Positions 56,396 to 64,000 of a stretch of DNA of 64,000 nt are shown one piece after another. Location of the stretch: NCBI RefSeq assembly GCF_001908725.1, contig NZ_CP018725.1, positions 310,001-374,000 on the forward strand, in the 5' to 3' direction. The stretch's first letter is position 1; each line of letters opens with the position of its first letter. This stretch comes from Xanthomonas vesicatoria ATCC 35937. GTDB lineage: Bacteria; Pseudomonadota; Gammaproteobacteria; Xanthomonadales; Xanthomonadaceae. Under the pieces are notes generated by a model. The model was given only the letters and a program-made list of their open reading frames with translations, was not told where the DNA came from and did no database searches. The position numbers and the translations under genes were made by a program.

Positions 56396-57616
56396 ATGAA
56401 CGACTATCCCACCCGTATTGCTTATGCGCAGGCGTTGCAGATTCTGCATGCCGTGGCCGGCGCCAATCGTCCGCCGGACGAAACCATTGCCACCGCGCGC
56501 GCGGATGGCCGCATCTCGGCAGCCGACCTGATTGCGCCACTGGCGTTGCCGCCCTTCGCCAACAGCGCGATGGATGGGTTTGCGTTGCGGCATGTTGATC
56601 TGGCTGGAGCGCAGACGCGCTTGCAGCTTGTCGGCGAGCAGTTTGCCGGCGAGCACTGGGGTGGCACGCTTGCGCATGGCCAGTGCCTGCGCATCACCAC
56701 TGGTGCTCCGCTACCGGCGGGCGCCGATACCGTGGTGCCCAAGGAAGACACCGAAGAGCGCGATGGCGTCGTGACCATCCAGGCGGCGCCGAGCGCCGGT
56801 GCATCGGTGCGCTTGGCCGGTAGCGATGTGCGTGCCGGCGATCTGGTGATCCAGACCGGGCAGGTGCTCACTCCGGCGCGTATCGGCCTGGCTGCGGCGC
56901 TGGGCGTATCGCGGTTGGCGGTGGCACCGCGACCGACCATTGCAGTGCTGGCCACCGGTGACGAGTTGGTCGAGCCGGGTATGCCGCTTGGTCCCGGCCA
57001 GATCTACAACAGCAACCGCGACATGCTGATGGCGCAGCTGCGGGCGCTGGGCTATGCGCCGACCGCGTGGCCGACTCTGCCGGACGACCCGCAGCGCATC
57101 CGCACCATGCTGGAAGACGCGGCGGCGGCTTTCGACGTGGTGATCACCTGCGGCGGTGTGTCTGCTGGCGAAAAAGATTACCTGCCGCGCCTGATCCAGG
57201 AACTGGGCCGGATCCATTTCTGGCGTGTGCGCATGCGCCCGGGCATGCCGGCGGTGTTGGGGCAGATCGGGCGTTGTCTGGTGTTGGGCCTGCCGGGTAA
57301 TCCGGTGTCGGTCCTGGCGACGTTGATCGCCTACGGCGTGCCGTTGCTGGACGGGCTGCAGGGGCGCGCCGAGCCGCGCCCGATGTGGCACGCTGCGTTG
57401 GCCAGCCCCTGGGAGAAGCGGCACGAGCGCCTGGAATTCCTGCGCGGTCGGCTGGTGTGCGGCGCCGACGCGCGCCTGAGCGCGGAACCGCAGCGGGGGG
57501 ATGCCTCGCATCTGCTACGTGGCGCGGCCGACAGCAATGCGCTGATCGTCTTGCCGGAACAGGCGCGTCGCTTCGAGGCGGGCGAAATCGTGCGGGTGAT
57601 TCCGTACGCGTTGTAG
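56396..57616 (+). CDS. moeA: Molybdopterin molybdotransferase MoeA (copy 1)
   Basis: Inserts molybdate into adenylylated molybdopterin. 406 residues. Motifs: PPFANSAMDGFALR (about 56-69), ITTGAPLPAGADTVVPKED, IAVLATGDELVEPG (about 185), CGGVSAGEKDYLP and GLPGNPVSVLATL. All conserved acidic motif residues are present. It is separated from der by 158 bp. A second, diverged moeA starts at 62903. Confidence 0.96.
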   Translation: MNDYPTRIAYAQALQILHAVAGANRPPDETIATARADGRISAADLIAPLALPPFANSAMDGFALRHVDLAGAQTRLQLVGEQFAGEHWGGTLAHGQCLRITTGAPLPAGADTVVPKEDTEERDGVVTIQAAPSAGASVRLAGSDVRAGDLVIQTGQVLTPARIGLAAALGVSRLAVAPRPTIAVLATGDELVEPGMPLGPGQIYNSNRDMLMAQLRALGYAPTAWPTLPDDPQRIRTMLEDAAAAFDVVITCGGVSAGEKDYLPRLIQELGRIHFWRVRMRPGMPAVLGQIGRCLVLGLPGNPVSVLATLIAYGVPLLDGLQGRAEPRPMWHAALASPWEKRHERLEFLRGRLVCGADARLSAEPQRGDASHLLRGAADSNALIVLPEQARRFEAGEIVRVIPYAL

Positions 57617-57625
57617 GCACACGTC

Positions 57626-57770
57626 TCAGAGCGGCTAACAAAACGTGGCGAGCAAGTCGTCAGGTGGATGTAGGCAGCGTGCTCAGAGCATTACGAAAGG
57701 CCCATGTCGACTCGAGCACCCGCTGCGCTCGCCTGGCGGATGCTGCACAGCGTCTTGTTAGCCGCTCTGA
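57626..57770. repeat. 145-bp MITE-like element with 20-bp terminal inverted repeats
   Basis: The ends TCAGAGCGGCTAACAAAACG and CGTCTTGTTAGCCGCTCTGA are complementary but for one base. Inner arms also pair partly (GCAGCG..GCTC with GAGC..CGCTGC). The GGCTAAC/GTTAGCC ends recall integron attC core sites but differ from the consensus by one base on each side. Confidence 0.75.
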
Positions 57771-58020
57771 ATGATTTGTCTACGCCGCGACGCGCTTGTC
57801 GCTTGAGCGAGGAGCAAGCCTTGCGGAAACCGTGTGCTGCTTCGCTTCGCCCGCTGCAAAGACCGCCTCGTTGCGTCGCCCCCTCAATCTGCCTACGCAA
57901 CGAGCCAGCGCCTGAAACCGGGTGATGGTCCGCCGAGTCGTGCCGGCGGATCTCGCCGCCATCTTCATCAAGGTGCAGAGCAGATGTTGCAGACCTGCAA
58001 TGCTGCTTCGACGAACGCGC
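57771..58020. other. Gap between the MITE-like element and moeB
   Basis: Short frames on both strands look non-coding. Nothing I can name is present. With the element this makes a 404-bp intergenic region. Confidence 0.45.
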
Positions 58021-59163
58021 TCAACCAACTACGCTGCCGCAAAACGCCGCATAGTCCGCATAGCCAGGAAAGGCGACGCCCGGCGCGCACAGCGGGCAAT
58101 GTGGATCGGGCGGCAGGCGAATCTCGCGGAACCGCATCGATAGCGCATCGAAGCTGAGCAAGCGCCCGCGCAGGGTGTCGCCGATGCCAAGCAGCAACTT
58201 GAGCGCTTCGGTGGCCTGCAACAGCCCGATCACCCCGGGCAGCACACCAAGCACGCCGGCCTCCGCGCAACTGGGTGCAAACTCCGGCGGCGGCGGTTCG
58301 GGAAACAGGCAGCGATAGCACGGTGCCTGCCCCCGGTTGCGACCGGCATCGAATACGCTCACCTGACCTTCGAACTGTTGCACCGCGCCGTACACGAGTG
58401 GCTTGCCGAGTTTCACGCAGGCATCGTTAAGCAGGTAGCGCGCAGCGAAATTATCGGCGCCGTCGACAACCACGTCGACATCCTGCAATAAGGCTTCCAC
58501 GTTGTCGGCGGTAACGCGTGTCTGCACCGGCTCGACTTGTACGCGCGGATTGAGCGCGCTGATACGCTGCGCGGCAGAGTCGACCTTGGCAATGCCGACG
58601 CTGTCTTCCGTGTGCAGGATCTGGCGCTGCAGATTGCTGCGGTCGACCACGTCGTCATCGGCTAGGCGCAGATGGCCGACGCCTGCAGCGGCGAGATAGA
58701 ACGCCGCAGGTGAACCCAGCCCGCCTGCGCCGATCAACAACACGCGCGCGTCCGCCAACCGCTGCTGGCCTTGCACGCCGACCTGCGGCAAGCGCAGATG
58801 CCGCGAGTACCGTTCGAGAAAATCCTGCTCGTCCGCCGGTAGTGTCGGGCGTACCAGCGGCAGCCCATCGCGCATCCATGCTGTGGTGCCGCCCAGCACC
58901 GATGCAACCTGCGTGTATCCCTGTGCTCGCAATGCATTGGCGGTGTGCGCTGAGCGCTTGCCGCTCTGACAGATCAGCACGATTTCACGTGCGTGTTCGG
59001 AAACATGCTGCGCGGGCACGGTTTCAAGGTCGTGCTGCGCAATCGCCAACGCGCCTTCGGCTTGGCCACTCGCGCGCTCGTGCAATTGCCGGATATCGAT
59101 CAGCAGGGCTCCCTGCAGGGCGCGTGCGCGTGCGTCGGTAGGGGAAATGTCATAGGGGTTCAT
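58021..59163 (-). CDS. moeB: Rhodanese-MoeB/ThiF fusion (MPT-synthase adenylyltransferase)
   Basis: Activates the C-terminus of a small sulfur carrier such as MoaD and may supply its sulfur. 380 residues from ATG 59163. Residues about 1-110 are a rhodanese domain with active Cys in LICQSGKRSAHTA. Residues about 120-380 are the E1-like domain: ERYSRHLRLPQVGVQGQQRL, ATP motif VLLIGAGGLGSPAAFYLAAAG, DVVDRSNLQRQIL, and zinc ligands in CYRCLFP and CPLCAPG. The rhodanese part is N-terminal, whereas eukaryotic MOCS3 has it C-terminal. It lies near two moeA genes. Confidence 0.93.
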   Translation of the reverse strand: MNPYDISPTDARARALQGALLIDIRQLHERASGQAEGALAIAQHDLETVPAQHVSEHAREIVLICQSGKRSAHTANALRAQGYTQVASVLGGTTAWMRDGLPLVRPTLPADEQDFLERYSRHLRLPQVGVQGQQRLADARVLLIGAGGLGSPAAFYLAAAGVGHLRLADDDVVDRSNLQRQILHTEDSVGIAKVDSAAQRISALNPRVQVEPVQTRVTADNVEALLQDVDVVVDGADNFAARYLLNDACVKLGKPLVYGAVQQFEGQVSVFDAGRNRGQAPCYRCLFPEPPPPEFAPSCAEAGVLGVLPGVIGLLQATEALKLLLGIGDTLRGRLLSFDALSMRFREIRLPPDPHCPLCAPGVAFPGYADYAAFCGSVVG

Positions 59164-59414
59164 GATGCCATTGTCGCGCAAATAACCGGGTTTTATGTGC
59201 TGTGGCTCGCTGCGGGAACAAGACATGCAAGCCCATTGAACAAGGACTGCGCTCAGCGATCACCGGCGTTCCTATCGCGGGCTTGCCCAACCTTCAGCTG
59301 GTGTGATGACCGCCCGTGTCCGGCACATCGCCTTCGCCACGTCTCGACATCCGGGCGACAAACGGGTCACGCAACGCAGCCCAGCATGCAGACACACATC
59401 CGTCTGGAGTTTTC

Positions 59415-59990
59415 ATGAAGACACGTCGACCGATTCTCGTGGTACTCGCACTGTGCATTGGCGTCAGTATGTCGGCCCACGCCCAGAACACGCCTCCCTC
59501 CGCGAAGGTGACAGGGCAGCAGCAGGGCGATGCCATGCCCAGTGGCACCGAACGCGCTGCGCTCGGGACGCTGAGCGCGATCAATGTGGGAGAGATCAAC
59601 GCCGCCAATCTGGCGCTGCAGAAGCAGGTGCAGGGTGGCGTGCGTGATTATGCAATGCGCATGGTCAAGGAACATACCGACAACAACCAGAAACTCGAGA
59701 AGTGGCAACCGAACACGTCGGCCGCAGACGCCAAGGCGCAAATGGCCAAGGCGAAGACCGAGGCCGCAGCCCTGCAAAAGCTGGACGGCACCGCGTTTGA
59801 AACCGCCTACGTCACCGCGATGGTCAAGGACCACACCGATGCGTTGGCGGCACTGGACAAGAAGCTGATTCCTGCCGCCAAGACGCCTGACGTGCTTGCA
59901 CATCTGCAGACCACGCGCCACCACGTTGCCGACCACCTGGCTGCGGCCAAGGCGTTGCAAGGAGAGAAGAAGAGCGCTGAAGTACGCTGA
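59415..59990 (+). CDS. Exported DUF4142 protein
   Basis: 191-residue precursor with signal peptide (PILVVLALCIGVSMSAHA). The mature protein is helical: LGTLSAINVGEINAANLALQKQ, VRDYAMRMVKEHTDNNQKL, FETAYVTAMVKDHTDALAALDK, LQTTRHHVADHLAAAKAL. The paired H-x-D/H residues resemble the ferritin-like DUF4142 family of periplasmic proteins of unknown function. It stands alone; the next gene is convergent. Confidence 0.88.
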   Translation: MKTRRPILVVLALCIGVSMSAHAQNTPPSAKVTGQQQGDAMPSGTERAALGTLSAINVGEINAANLALQKQVQGGVRDYAMRMVKEHTDNNQKLEKWQPNTSAADAKAQMAKAKTEAAALQKLDGTAFETAYVTAMVKDHTDALAALDKKLIPAAKTPDVLAHLQTTRHHVADHLAAAKALQGEKKSAEVR

Positions 59991-60181
59991 ATCATGACCG
60001 GCCTGCCGATCATTCCCGCTGCGAGCGATGCGGACGGAACCGCATCCTGCGCAGCAGGACAATCTTGCAGAACCGCACCAGATTTTGGATGCCCGGTGCG
60101 ATGCCAATGCTCCGGAAGGGCGCGCCAGAGTTGGATGGCTGTCTCCGCGCCGGATTATGCGTAGGCCTTGTGTGTTGACGG

Positions 60182-60210
60182 GAGCCCTGCTGCGGGATGC
60201 AGCAGGGCTC
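60182..60210. terminator. Perfect 12-bp hairpin between convergent genes
   Basis: GAGCCCTGCTGC, a 5-nt loop GGGAT, then GCAGCAGGGCTC. There is no T-run on either side. It lies 8 nt beyond the stop of the OBAP-like gene and about 190 nt beyond the DUF4142 gene. Confidence 0.6.
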
Positions 60211-60217
60211 ACAGACG

Positions 60218-60973
60218 TTACTGCTCAGCCTGGTCGGCATCGACCACGCCAGGGATGGCCTTGGTATCACCGAAGTGGTGACGCAAGGCATCCACACCAT
60301 GCTGCGGCTTGGCCAAAGAGGTGAGGTCTTGGCGATTGGCGCGACGTTCGGCCGTGGAGACCGAGACGGCCTGATCACGCTGGTCGACAAGGGGTTGCTG
60401 CACTTCGCCATCGCGATTGAACGACCAAGCCAACATCGGCTCGCCCAACGGCAATGCGTCGCCGGCTGCGCTGCCCTTGCGCGAATGCCAAGTGTGCCAC
60501 GTCTTGCCGTAACTGTTCATCTTGCTGCGCATCAGCTCCTTCTCAGCAGCCAGCGGAAGATTCGGAGCCGACAGCTGGCCAGAAAGAATCTCTCCGTTAT
60601 GCGGATGCCAGTAATTGCGTTCCTGTGCGGGTAATTGCGCAAAAATTTTTTCGGAAATGATGTATTCGATGCCGGTCAGGTTGGCGCTATCGGTATTGCC
60701 GTCGTAAAGCGCGCACTGCGCCATATCTTCGTTGACCTGATGGCAGTAGTGATGCGCTTCCATCTGCTCGTCGGGCGCATCTTTCATCGGATGAAAACCA
60801 ACCAGGTAGATATCGAGTTTTTCGACAGGCCCGCTGGGCTGCAGTACCTTTGCGCCGGCTTCCAATACATCGGTTTTGGTGGTCTCGGGCGCGCCGGGCG
60901 GCGTGACCGCAGGCGGGCTGCGCGAGCAACTGACGCATAAGGCCAGGGCGAGCCATAAGGTGGAATGTCGCAT
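60218..60973 (-). CDS. Lipoprotein of the oil-body-associated-protein family (DUF1264)
   Basis: 251-residue precursor. Signal peptide LWLALALCVSC gives a probable lipid-accepting Cys at about 17. Residues about 50-150 match the DUF1264/OBAP pattern: LDIYLVGFHPMKDAPDEQMEAHHYCHQ, AQCALYDGNTDSANLTGIEYII, NYWHPHNGEILSGQLSAPNLP. Three or more conserved His residues suggest metal or ligand binding. The family is known from plant seed oil bodies, fungi and some bacteria; its bacterial role is unknown. It stands alone and is divergent from the nuclease gene. Confidence 0.85.
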   Translation of the reverse strand: MRHSTLWLALALCVSCSRSPPAVTPPGAPETTKTDVLEAGAKVLQPSGPVEKLDIYLVGFHPMKDAPDEQMEAHHYCHQVNEDMAQCALYDGNTDSANLTGIEYIISEKIFAQLPAQERNYWHPHNGEILSGQLSAPNLPLAAEKELMRSKMNSYGKTWHTWHSRKGSAAGDALPLGEPMLAWSFNRDGEVQQPLVDQRDQAVSVSTAERRANRQDLTSLAKPQHGVDALRHHFGDTKAIPGVVDADQAEQ

Positions 60974-61138
60974 GGGGTCTCCAGCAAAGGGGCGTGGATT
61001 ACTCTAAGAACGCCAATCGTCAGCAGCGCGTGAGTCTCCGCGCATGCCTATGTTGCAGCTTCACCTCGCTTGAGCATCGGCTTCATGCGCCAGCCGCCAT
61101 GCTGTGCCGTCACCGACCGCCCACAGAGCCGACATTCC

Positions 61139-62179
61139 ATGGCAGGCACCACACGCAAGATCGCCACGTACAACGTCAATGGAATCGGCAGCAGATTGTC
61201 GCATCTGCTGGAATGGCTCACGCGTGAGCAGCCGGATATTGTGGGCCTGCAGGAACTGAAAGCTACCCAGGAGGCATTTCCGGAGCAGGCAATCCGCGAT
61301 GCTGGCTATGGCGTGATTTGGCAAGGGCAGCGCGCATGGAACGGTGTGGCCCTGCTGGCCCGCGGCACCGACCCTATCGAGATTCGCCGGGGCTTGCCAT
61401 GGGACCCGAGCGACACGCAGAGCCGGTATCTTGAGGCAGCGATTCACGGTGTGGTGGTGGCCTGCCTGTATCTGCCCAATGGCAACCCGCAGCCAGGGCC
61501 GAAATTCGACTACAAGCTTGCCTGGTTTCAGCGCCTTATCCGGCATGCGAAAACACTGGTGGGCTTGCCACATCCGGTGGCCTTGATCGGCGACTTCAAT
61601 GTGGTGCCCACCGATGCGGACATCTACGACCCCAAGGGTTGGCGAAAGGATGCCTTGCTGCAACCGGAAAGCCGGCAGGCCTACCAGACGCTCGTGGAAC
61701 AAGGGTGGACCGACAGCCTGTTGGCAGTATATGGCGATGCACCGATCTATACGTTCTGGGATTATTTTCGCCAGCACTTTGCGCGTGACCGTGGCCTGCG
61801 TATCGATCATTTGTTGCTCAATCGTGCGTTGGCGCCAGGTCTACTGGATGCGGGCGTCGACAAGTGGGTGCGTGCCCTGGAAAAGGCAAGCGACCATGCG
61901 CCGACCTGGATCAGCGTGCGTGTTCCCGATGAAGCGACCAAGCTGAGAGCAGGGGCTCAGGCCACATCGACGACGCGCAAGTTGAAAGCGACAAAAAACG
62001 CGCCAGCACGCCAATCGCCGGCCAAAAAAGCAGCAAAGGCCAGTTCGAAGCGCGGCGACAAAACGCCAGCGCGGCAAGCAGCGGCAAAGAAGAACGCCAC
62101 GGGCGTGCCCGCTGCCAAAACCGCGAGCGCACGCAAGCGGACCGCCAAGAAAGACCCAAGTGCGGCTCGCGAGAAATAG
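61139..62179 (+). CDS. xthA: Exodeoxyribonuclease III family nuclease with basic C-terminal tail
   Basis: AP endonuclease / 3'-5' exonuclease of base-excision repair. 346 residues. Core at about 1-265: IATYNVNGIGSRL, the Mg-binding Glu in IVGLQELKAT, LYLPNG, VALIGDFNVVPTDADI and the catalytic SDHAPTW. About 80 residues follow the core, rich in Lys, Ala, Arg and Pro with AKKA/PAKK repeats, like histone H1 or bacterial DNA-compaction tails. Usual Xth proteins stop near 260-270. The start is the ATG at 61139. Confidence 0.93.
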   Translation: MAGTTRKIATYNVNGIGSRLSHLLEWLTREQPDIVGLQELKATQEAFPEQAIRDAGYGVIWQGQRAWNGVALLARGTDPIEIRRGLPWDPSDTQSRYLEAAIHGVVVACLYLPNGNPQPGPKFDYKLAWFQRLIRHAKTLVGLPHPVALIGDFNVVPTDADIYDPKGWRKDALLQPESRQAYQTLVEQGWTDSLLAVYGDAPIYTFWDYFRQHFARDRGLRIDHLLLNRALAPGLLDAGVDKWVRALEKASDHAPTWISVRVPDEATKLRAGAQATSTTRKLKATKNAPARQSPAKKAAKASSKRGDKTPARQAAAKKNATGVPAAKTASARKRTAKKDPSAAREK

Positions 62180-62415
62180 CCATGACGGGCTGATCGATGC
62201 GCGGCTTATCAATGTTCGATACGGCTGCGGTCAGTAGGCAAGACCACGCCACAAGCCAATGTGGCCGCCGCCGTGCTCGTCGGTACACCGGGCCCAGCTG
62301 ACAGACCGACTCGCAGACCGGTTGGCTAGGCGGACGCGAAGACACCATGCGCGCCTACGCCATCCTCGCCCAGGCGCGCTTGTCTGCCCAAGGTCCGATA
62401 CCCCTAGCTCGTGCC

Positions 62416-62691
62416 TCAGCCAACATCGCCCAAGCGACCGCGCTTAATCCGCTGTAGGACATACCCGGTAATGGCCGTCAGCAGAATCAATGCGTTGCTG
62501 ACGACAAACACGGCATTGCCGACGAGATAGCTATAGAGGATGAACAGCAGCGATGCGCTGATTTGACCGATGAACAACCAGCGCGACACACCGTGCGCTT
62601 CATCGGATGCCCACTGTTTGTAGATCTGGCGGATCAGGGTCGCGATCAGGATGGCACTGGCCATCCAGCCCAAAAGTTCGACTGAGTGCAT
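62416..62691 (-). CDS. Small membrane protein, SemiSWEET/PQ-loop-like
   Basis: 91 residues with three hydrophobic helices (about 5-22, 40-57 and 62-80). The pattern LGWMASAILIATLIRQIYKQW, GVSRWLFIGQISASLLFILYSYLVGNAVFVVSNALILLTAI fits the three-helix SemiSWEET layout, including the Tyr and Asn of the binding-site helices. The PQ motif itself reads RQ. A sugar-transport role is inferred from fold likeness only. Confidence 0.65.
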   Translation of the reverse strand: MHSVELLGWMASAILIATLIRQIYKQWASDEAHGVSRWLFIGQISASLLFILYSYLVGNAVFVVSNALILLTAITGYVLQRIKRGRLGDVG

Positions 62692-62902
62692 GGGTCACGA
62701 TATGAGGTGTGGCACGTCAGTCTGCGTCGGGCTCTGTAGGCAGTGTGTTCGAGCAGGGTCAAGCGATGTCGCGTTGATGCGAAGGGCATGGTTATGCGCC
62801 GAGGCCAAGCGGCGTCGCGACGACGCTACGAGCGGCGCTGTACCGGCTCCGCTGCAGGCCGCTATCCTAGTCAGGTCATCATCAGTCGGCATCGCATTAC
62901 TC

Positions 62903-64000
62903 ATGATCAGCTACGCCGAAGCCCTTGCCATCGTGCACCAGCAGGTTACTCCGCTGGCCAGCGAGTGGGTTGATAGCGCCGATGCCGAAGGGCGTGTGCT
63001 TGCACAACCGTTGCAGAGTCCTGCCGAGTTGCCGCCGTTCGATAACAGCGCCATGGATGGGTTCGCCATTGCTACATATGGACTAAGTGCGGTAGCAGGC
63101 AGCGAACATGAGGTAGCGGGCACAATCGCGGCAGGTGCAGATGCGGCGGCAGCGGAAGAGGGTGCTGCGTGGGAGATCATGACCGGTGCTGGCGTACCTG
63201 CGGGTGCCGATGCGGTAGTGCCGATCGAGCAGGTGGATGTCTTGCGTGCGCTGCATCACGCACAGCCCGGCCTTATCCGTCTACGTGCTGATGTGCGCGT
63301 GGGGCAGCATATTCGCCGCCGTGGAGACGACGTGCGTCTGGGTGATGTCGTGATGGATGCCGGTACCGTGCTGCGTGGCGCGCATTTGATGGTACTGGCC
63401 AGTCTGGGATGCGCGCAGGTCCAGGTCGTCCGGCGCCCACGGGTTGCGCTGATCGCGACGGGCCGCGAGTTGGTCAGCGATCCTGCGCAACCGCTGCAAC
63501 CTGGCCAGATCCGCGATGGCACCAGTCGCTACCTGCACAGTCAGTTGCATGCAGCGGGCGCCCATGTTGTGTGGCAAGGGCAGGTGGGCGACGACGATGC
63601 AGCCTTCGATACCGCACTCGCACAGGCGCGCAATGCCGGCGCCGACGTGATCTTGAGTACCGGTGCGGTGTCGCGCGGTCGCTATGACTTCGTGCCCGAC
63701 GCATTGGCGCGGCATGCGGCGCGCCTGCTGTTTCACAAGGTTGCCGTACGCCCGGGCAAGCCGGTGCTACTGGCCCGGTTTAGCGACGGCGTGTTGTATG
63801 TCGGCTTGCCGGGCAATCCCATGGCCAGCGCCGCCGGGCTGCGTTTTTTTGTCGAACCTGCCTTGCGCCGATTCTTAGGCATGCCGGCCGAGTGCGGCCT
63901 GCGCGTCGCCCTTGAGACACCGATGCAGGCGCGACCGATCTGGCGCCAGCATCTACGCGCACAGTTGTCCTGCAGAGCACTAGGCGCGCTGCGCGTGCAG
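62903..64000 (+). CDS. Second MoeA-like protein (C-terminus beyond right edge)
   Basis: 366 codons from ATG 62903 to the edge. MoeA motifs: PPFDNSAMDGFAI, IMTGAGVPAGADAVVPIEQ, VALIATGRELV, LPGNPMASAAGL. It differs from copy 1: TGDEL is TGREL, and the GGVSxG loop reads STGAVSRGRYD. It may be a second molybdenum-insertion enzyme serving a particular molybdoenzyme, or a member of a moeA-mobA cluster continuing outside the window. About 40 residues are missing to the right. Confidence 0.92.
   Translation, partial: MISYAEALAIVHQQVTPLASEWVDSADAEGRVLAQPLQSPAELPPFDNSAMDGFAIATYGLSAVAGSEHEVAGTIAAGADAAAAEEGAAWEIMTGAGVPAGADAVVPIEQVDVLRALHHAQPGLIRLRADVRVGQHIRRRGDDVRLGDVVMDAGTVLRGAHLMVLASLGCAQVQVVRRPRVALIATGRELVSDPAQPLQPGQIRDGTSRYLHSQLHAAGAHVVWQGQVGDDDAAFDTALAQARNAGADVILSTGAVSRGRYDFVPDALARHAARLLFHKVAVRPGKPVLLARFSDGVLYVGLPGNPMASAAGLRFFVEPALRRFLGMPAECGLRVALETPMQARPIWRQHLRAQLSCRALGALRVQ

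Noticed and set aside
57626..57770. True integron attC site
   Set aside because: Both core ends deviate from the RYYYAAC/GTTRRRY consensus and no integrase or cassette is nearby. Kept only as a MITE-like repeat.
57780..58028. Minus-strand frame of 82 codons upstream of moeB
   Set aside because: Arg-rich shadow-type composition, overlapped by plus-strand frames, and no motif.

Overview
The window is chromosomal DNA from a high-GC gammaproteobacterium, almost certainly Xanthomonas. The evidence is the flagellin sequence, the RavS/RavR-type signalling pair next to the flagellar genes, Xanthomonas-style intergenic palindromes, and the gene orders trxB-ftsK-lolA-rarA-crcB and ndk-rlmN-pilF-rodZ-yfgM-bamB-der. 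I saw no rRNA, tRNA, CRISPR array, intact insertion sequence or prophage.

Region 1 (1-16250) is a flagellar island. On the minus strand flgB-C-D-E-F-G-H-I-J-K-L encode the rod, hook, rings and junction proteins, followed by fliC, which runs off the left edge. cheV is also on the minus strand, and flgA-flgM-flgN diverge on the plus strand. The promoters fit a two-tier hierarchy. Sigma-54 boxes lie before flgB, flgA and flgG. Sigma-28 boxes lie before flgM, before fliC (two in tandem), before a chemoreceptor gene at 27.7 kb and, more weakly, before a GGDEF-EAL gene at 22 kb.

Region 2 (16.5-27.8 kb) holds signalling genes: a PAS histidine kinase, a GGDEF-EAL-REC regulator (RavR-like) with its NarL-family PAS kinase (RavS-like), a large PAS-GGDEF-EAL protein, a secreted protein of unknown function, and a chemoreceptor that lacks a periplasmic domain, with a small companion gene. 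Together with region 1 this links motility to cyclic-di-GMP.

Region 3 (27.9-44.7 kb) is housekeeping: hflD-mnmA-nudix (tRNA thiolation), clpS-clpA with aat nearby (N-degron proteolysis), infA, an acetyltransferase, trxB, ftsK, a transglutaminase-like protein, lolA, rarA, and crcB under a fluoride riboswitch. An orphan terminator between trxB and ftsK suggests an unannotated small RNA.

Region 4 (44.9-56.2 kb) begins with a TetR-controlled beta-oxidation operon (fadB-fadA). It continues with ndk, rlmN, pilF, rodZ, yfgM, bamB and der, a cell-envelope and translation block in which genes touch or overlap.

Region 5 (56.4-64 kb) carries molybdenum-cofactor genes (moeA, a rhodanese-MoeB fusion, and a second diverged moeA cut by the right edge). 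Interspersed are a DUF4142 protein, an oil-body-associated-protein-like lipoprotein, an ExoIII-family nuclease with a histone-like tail, and a SemiSWEET-like membrane protein.

Several families of short palindromic repeats decorate the intergenic gaps. All domain and family assignments come from reading motifs, without database searches.
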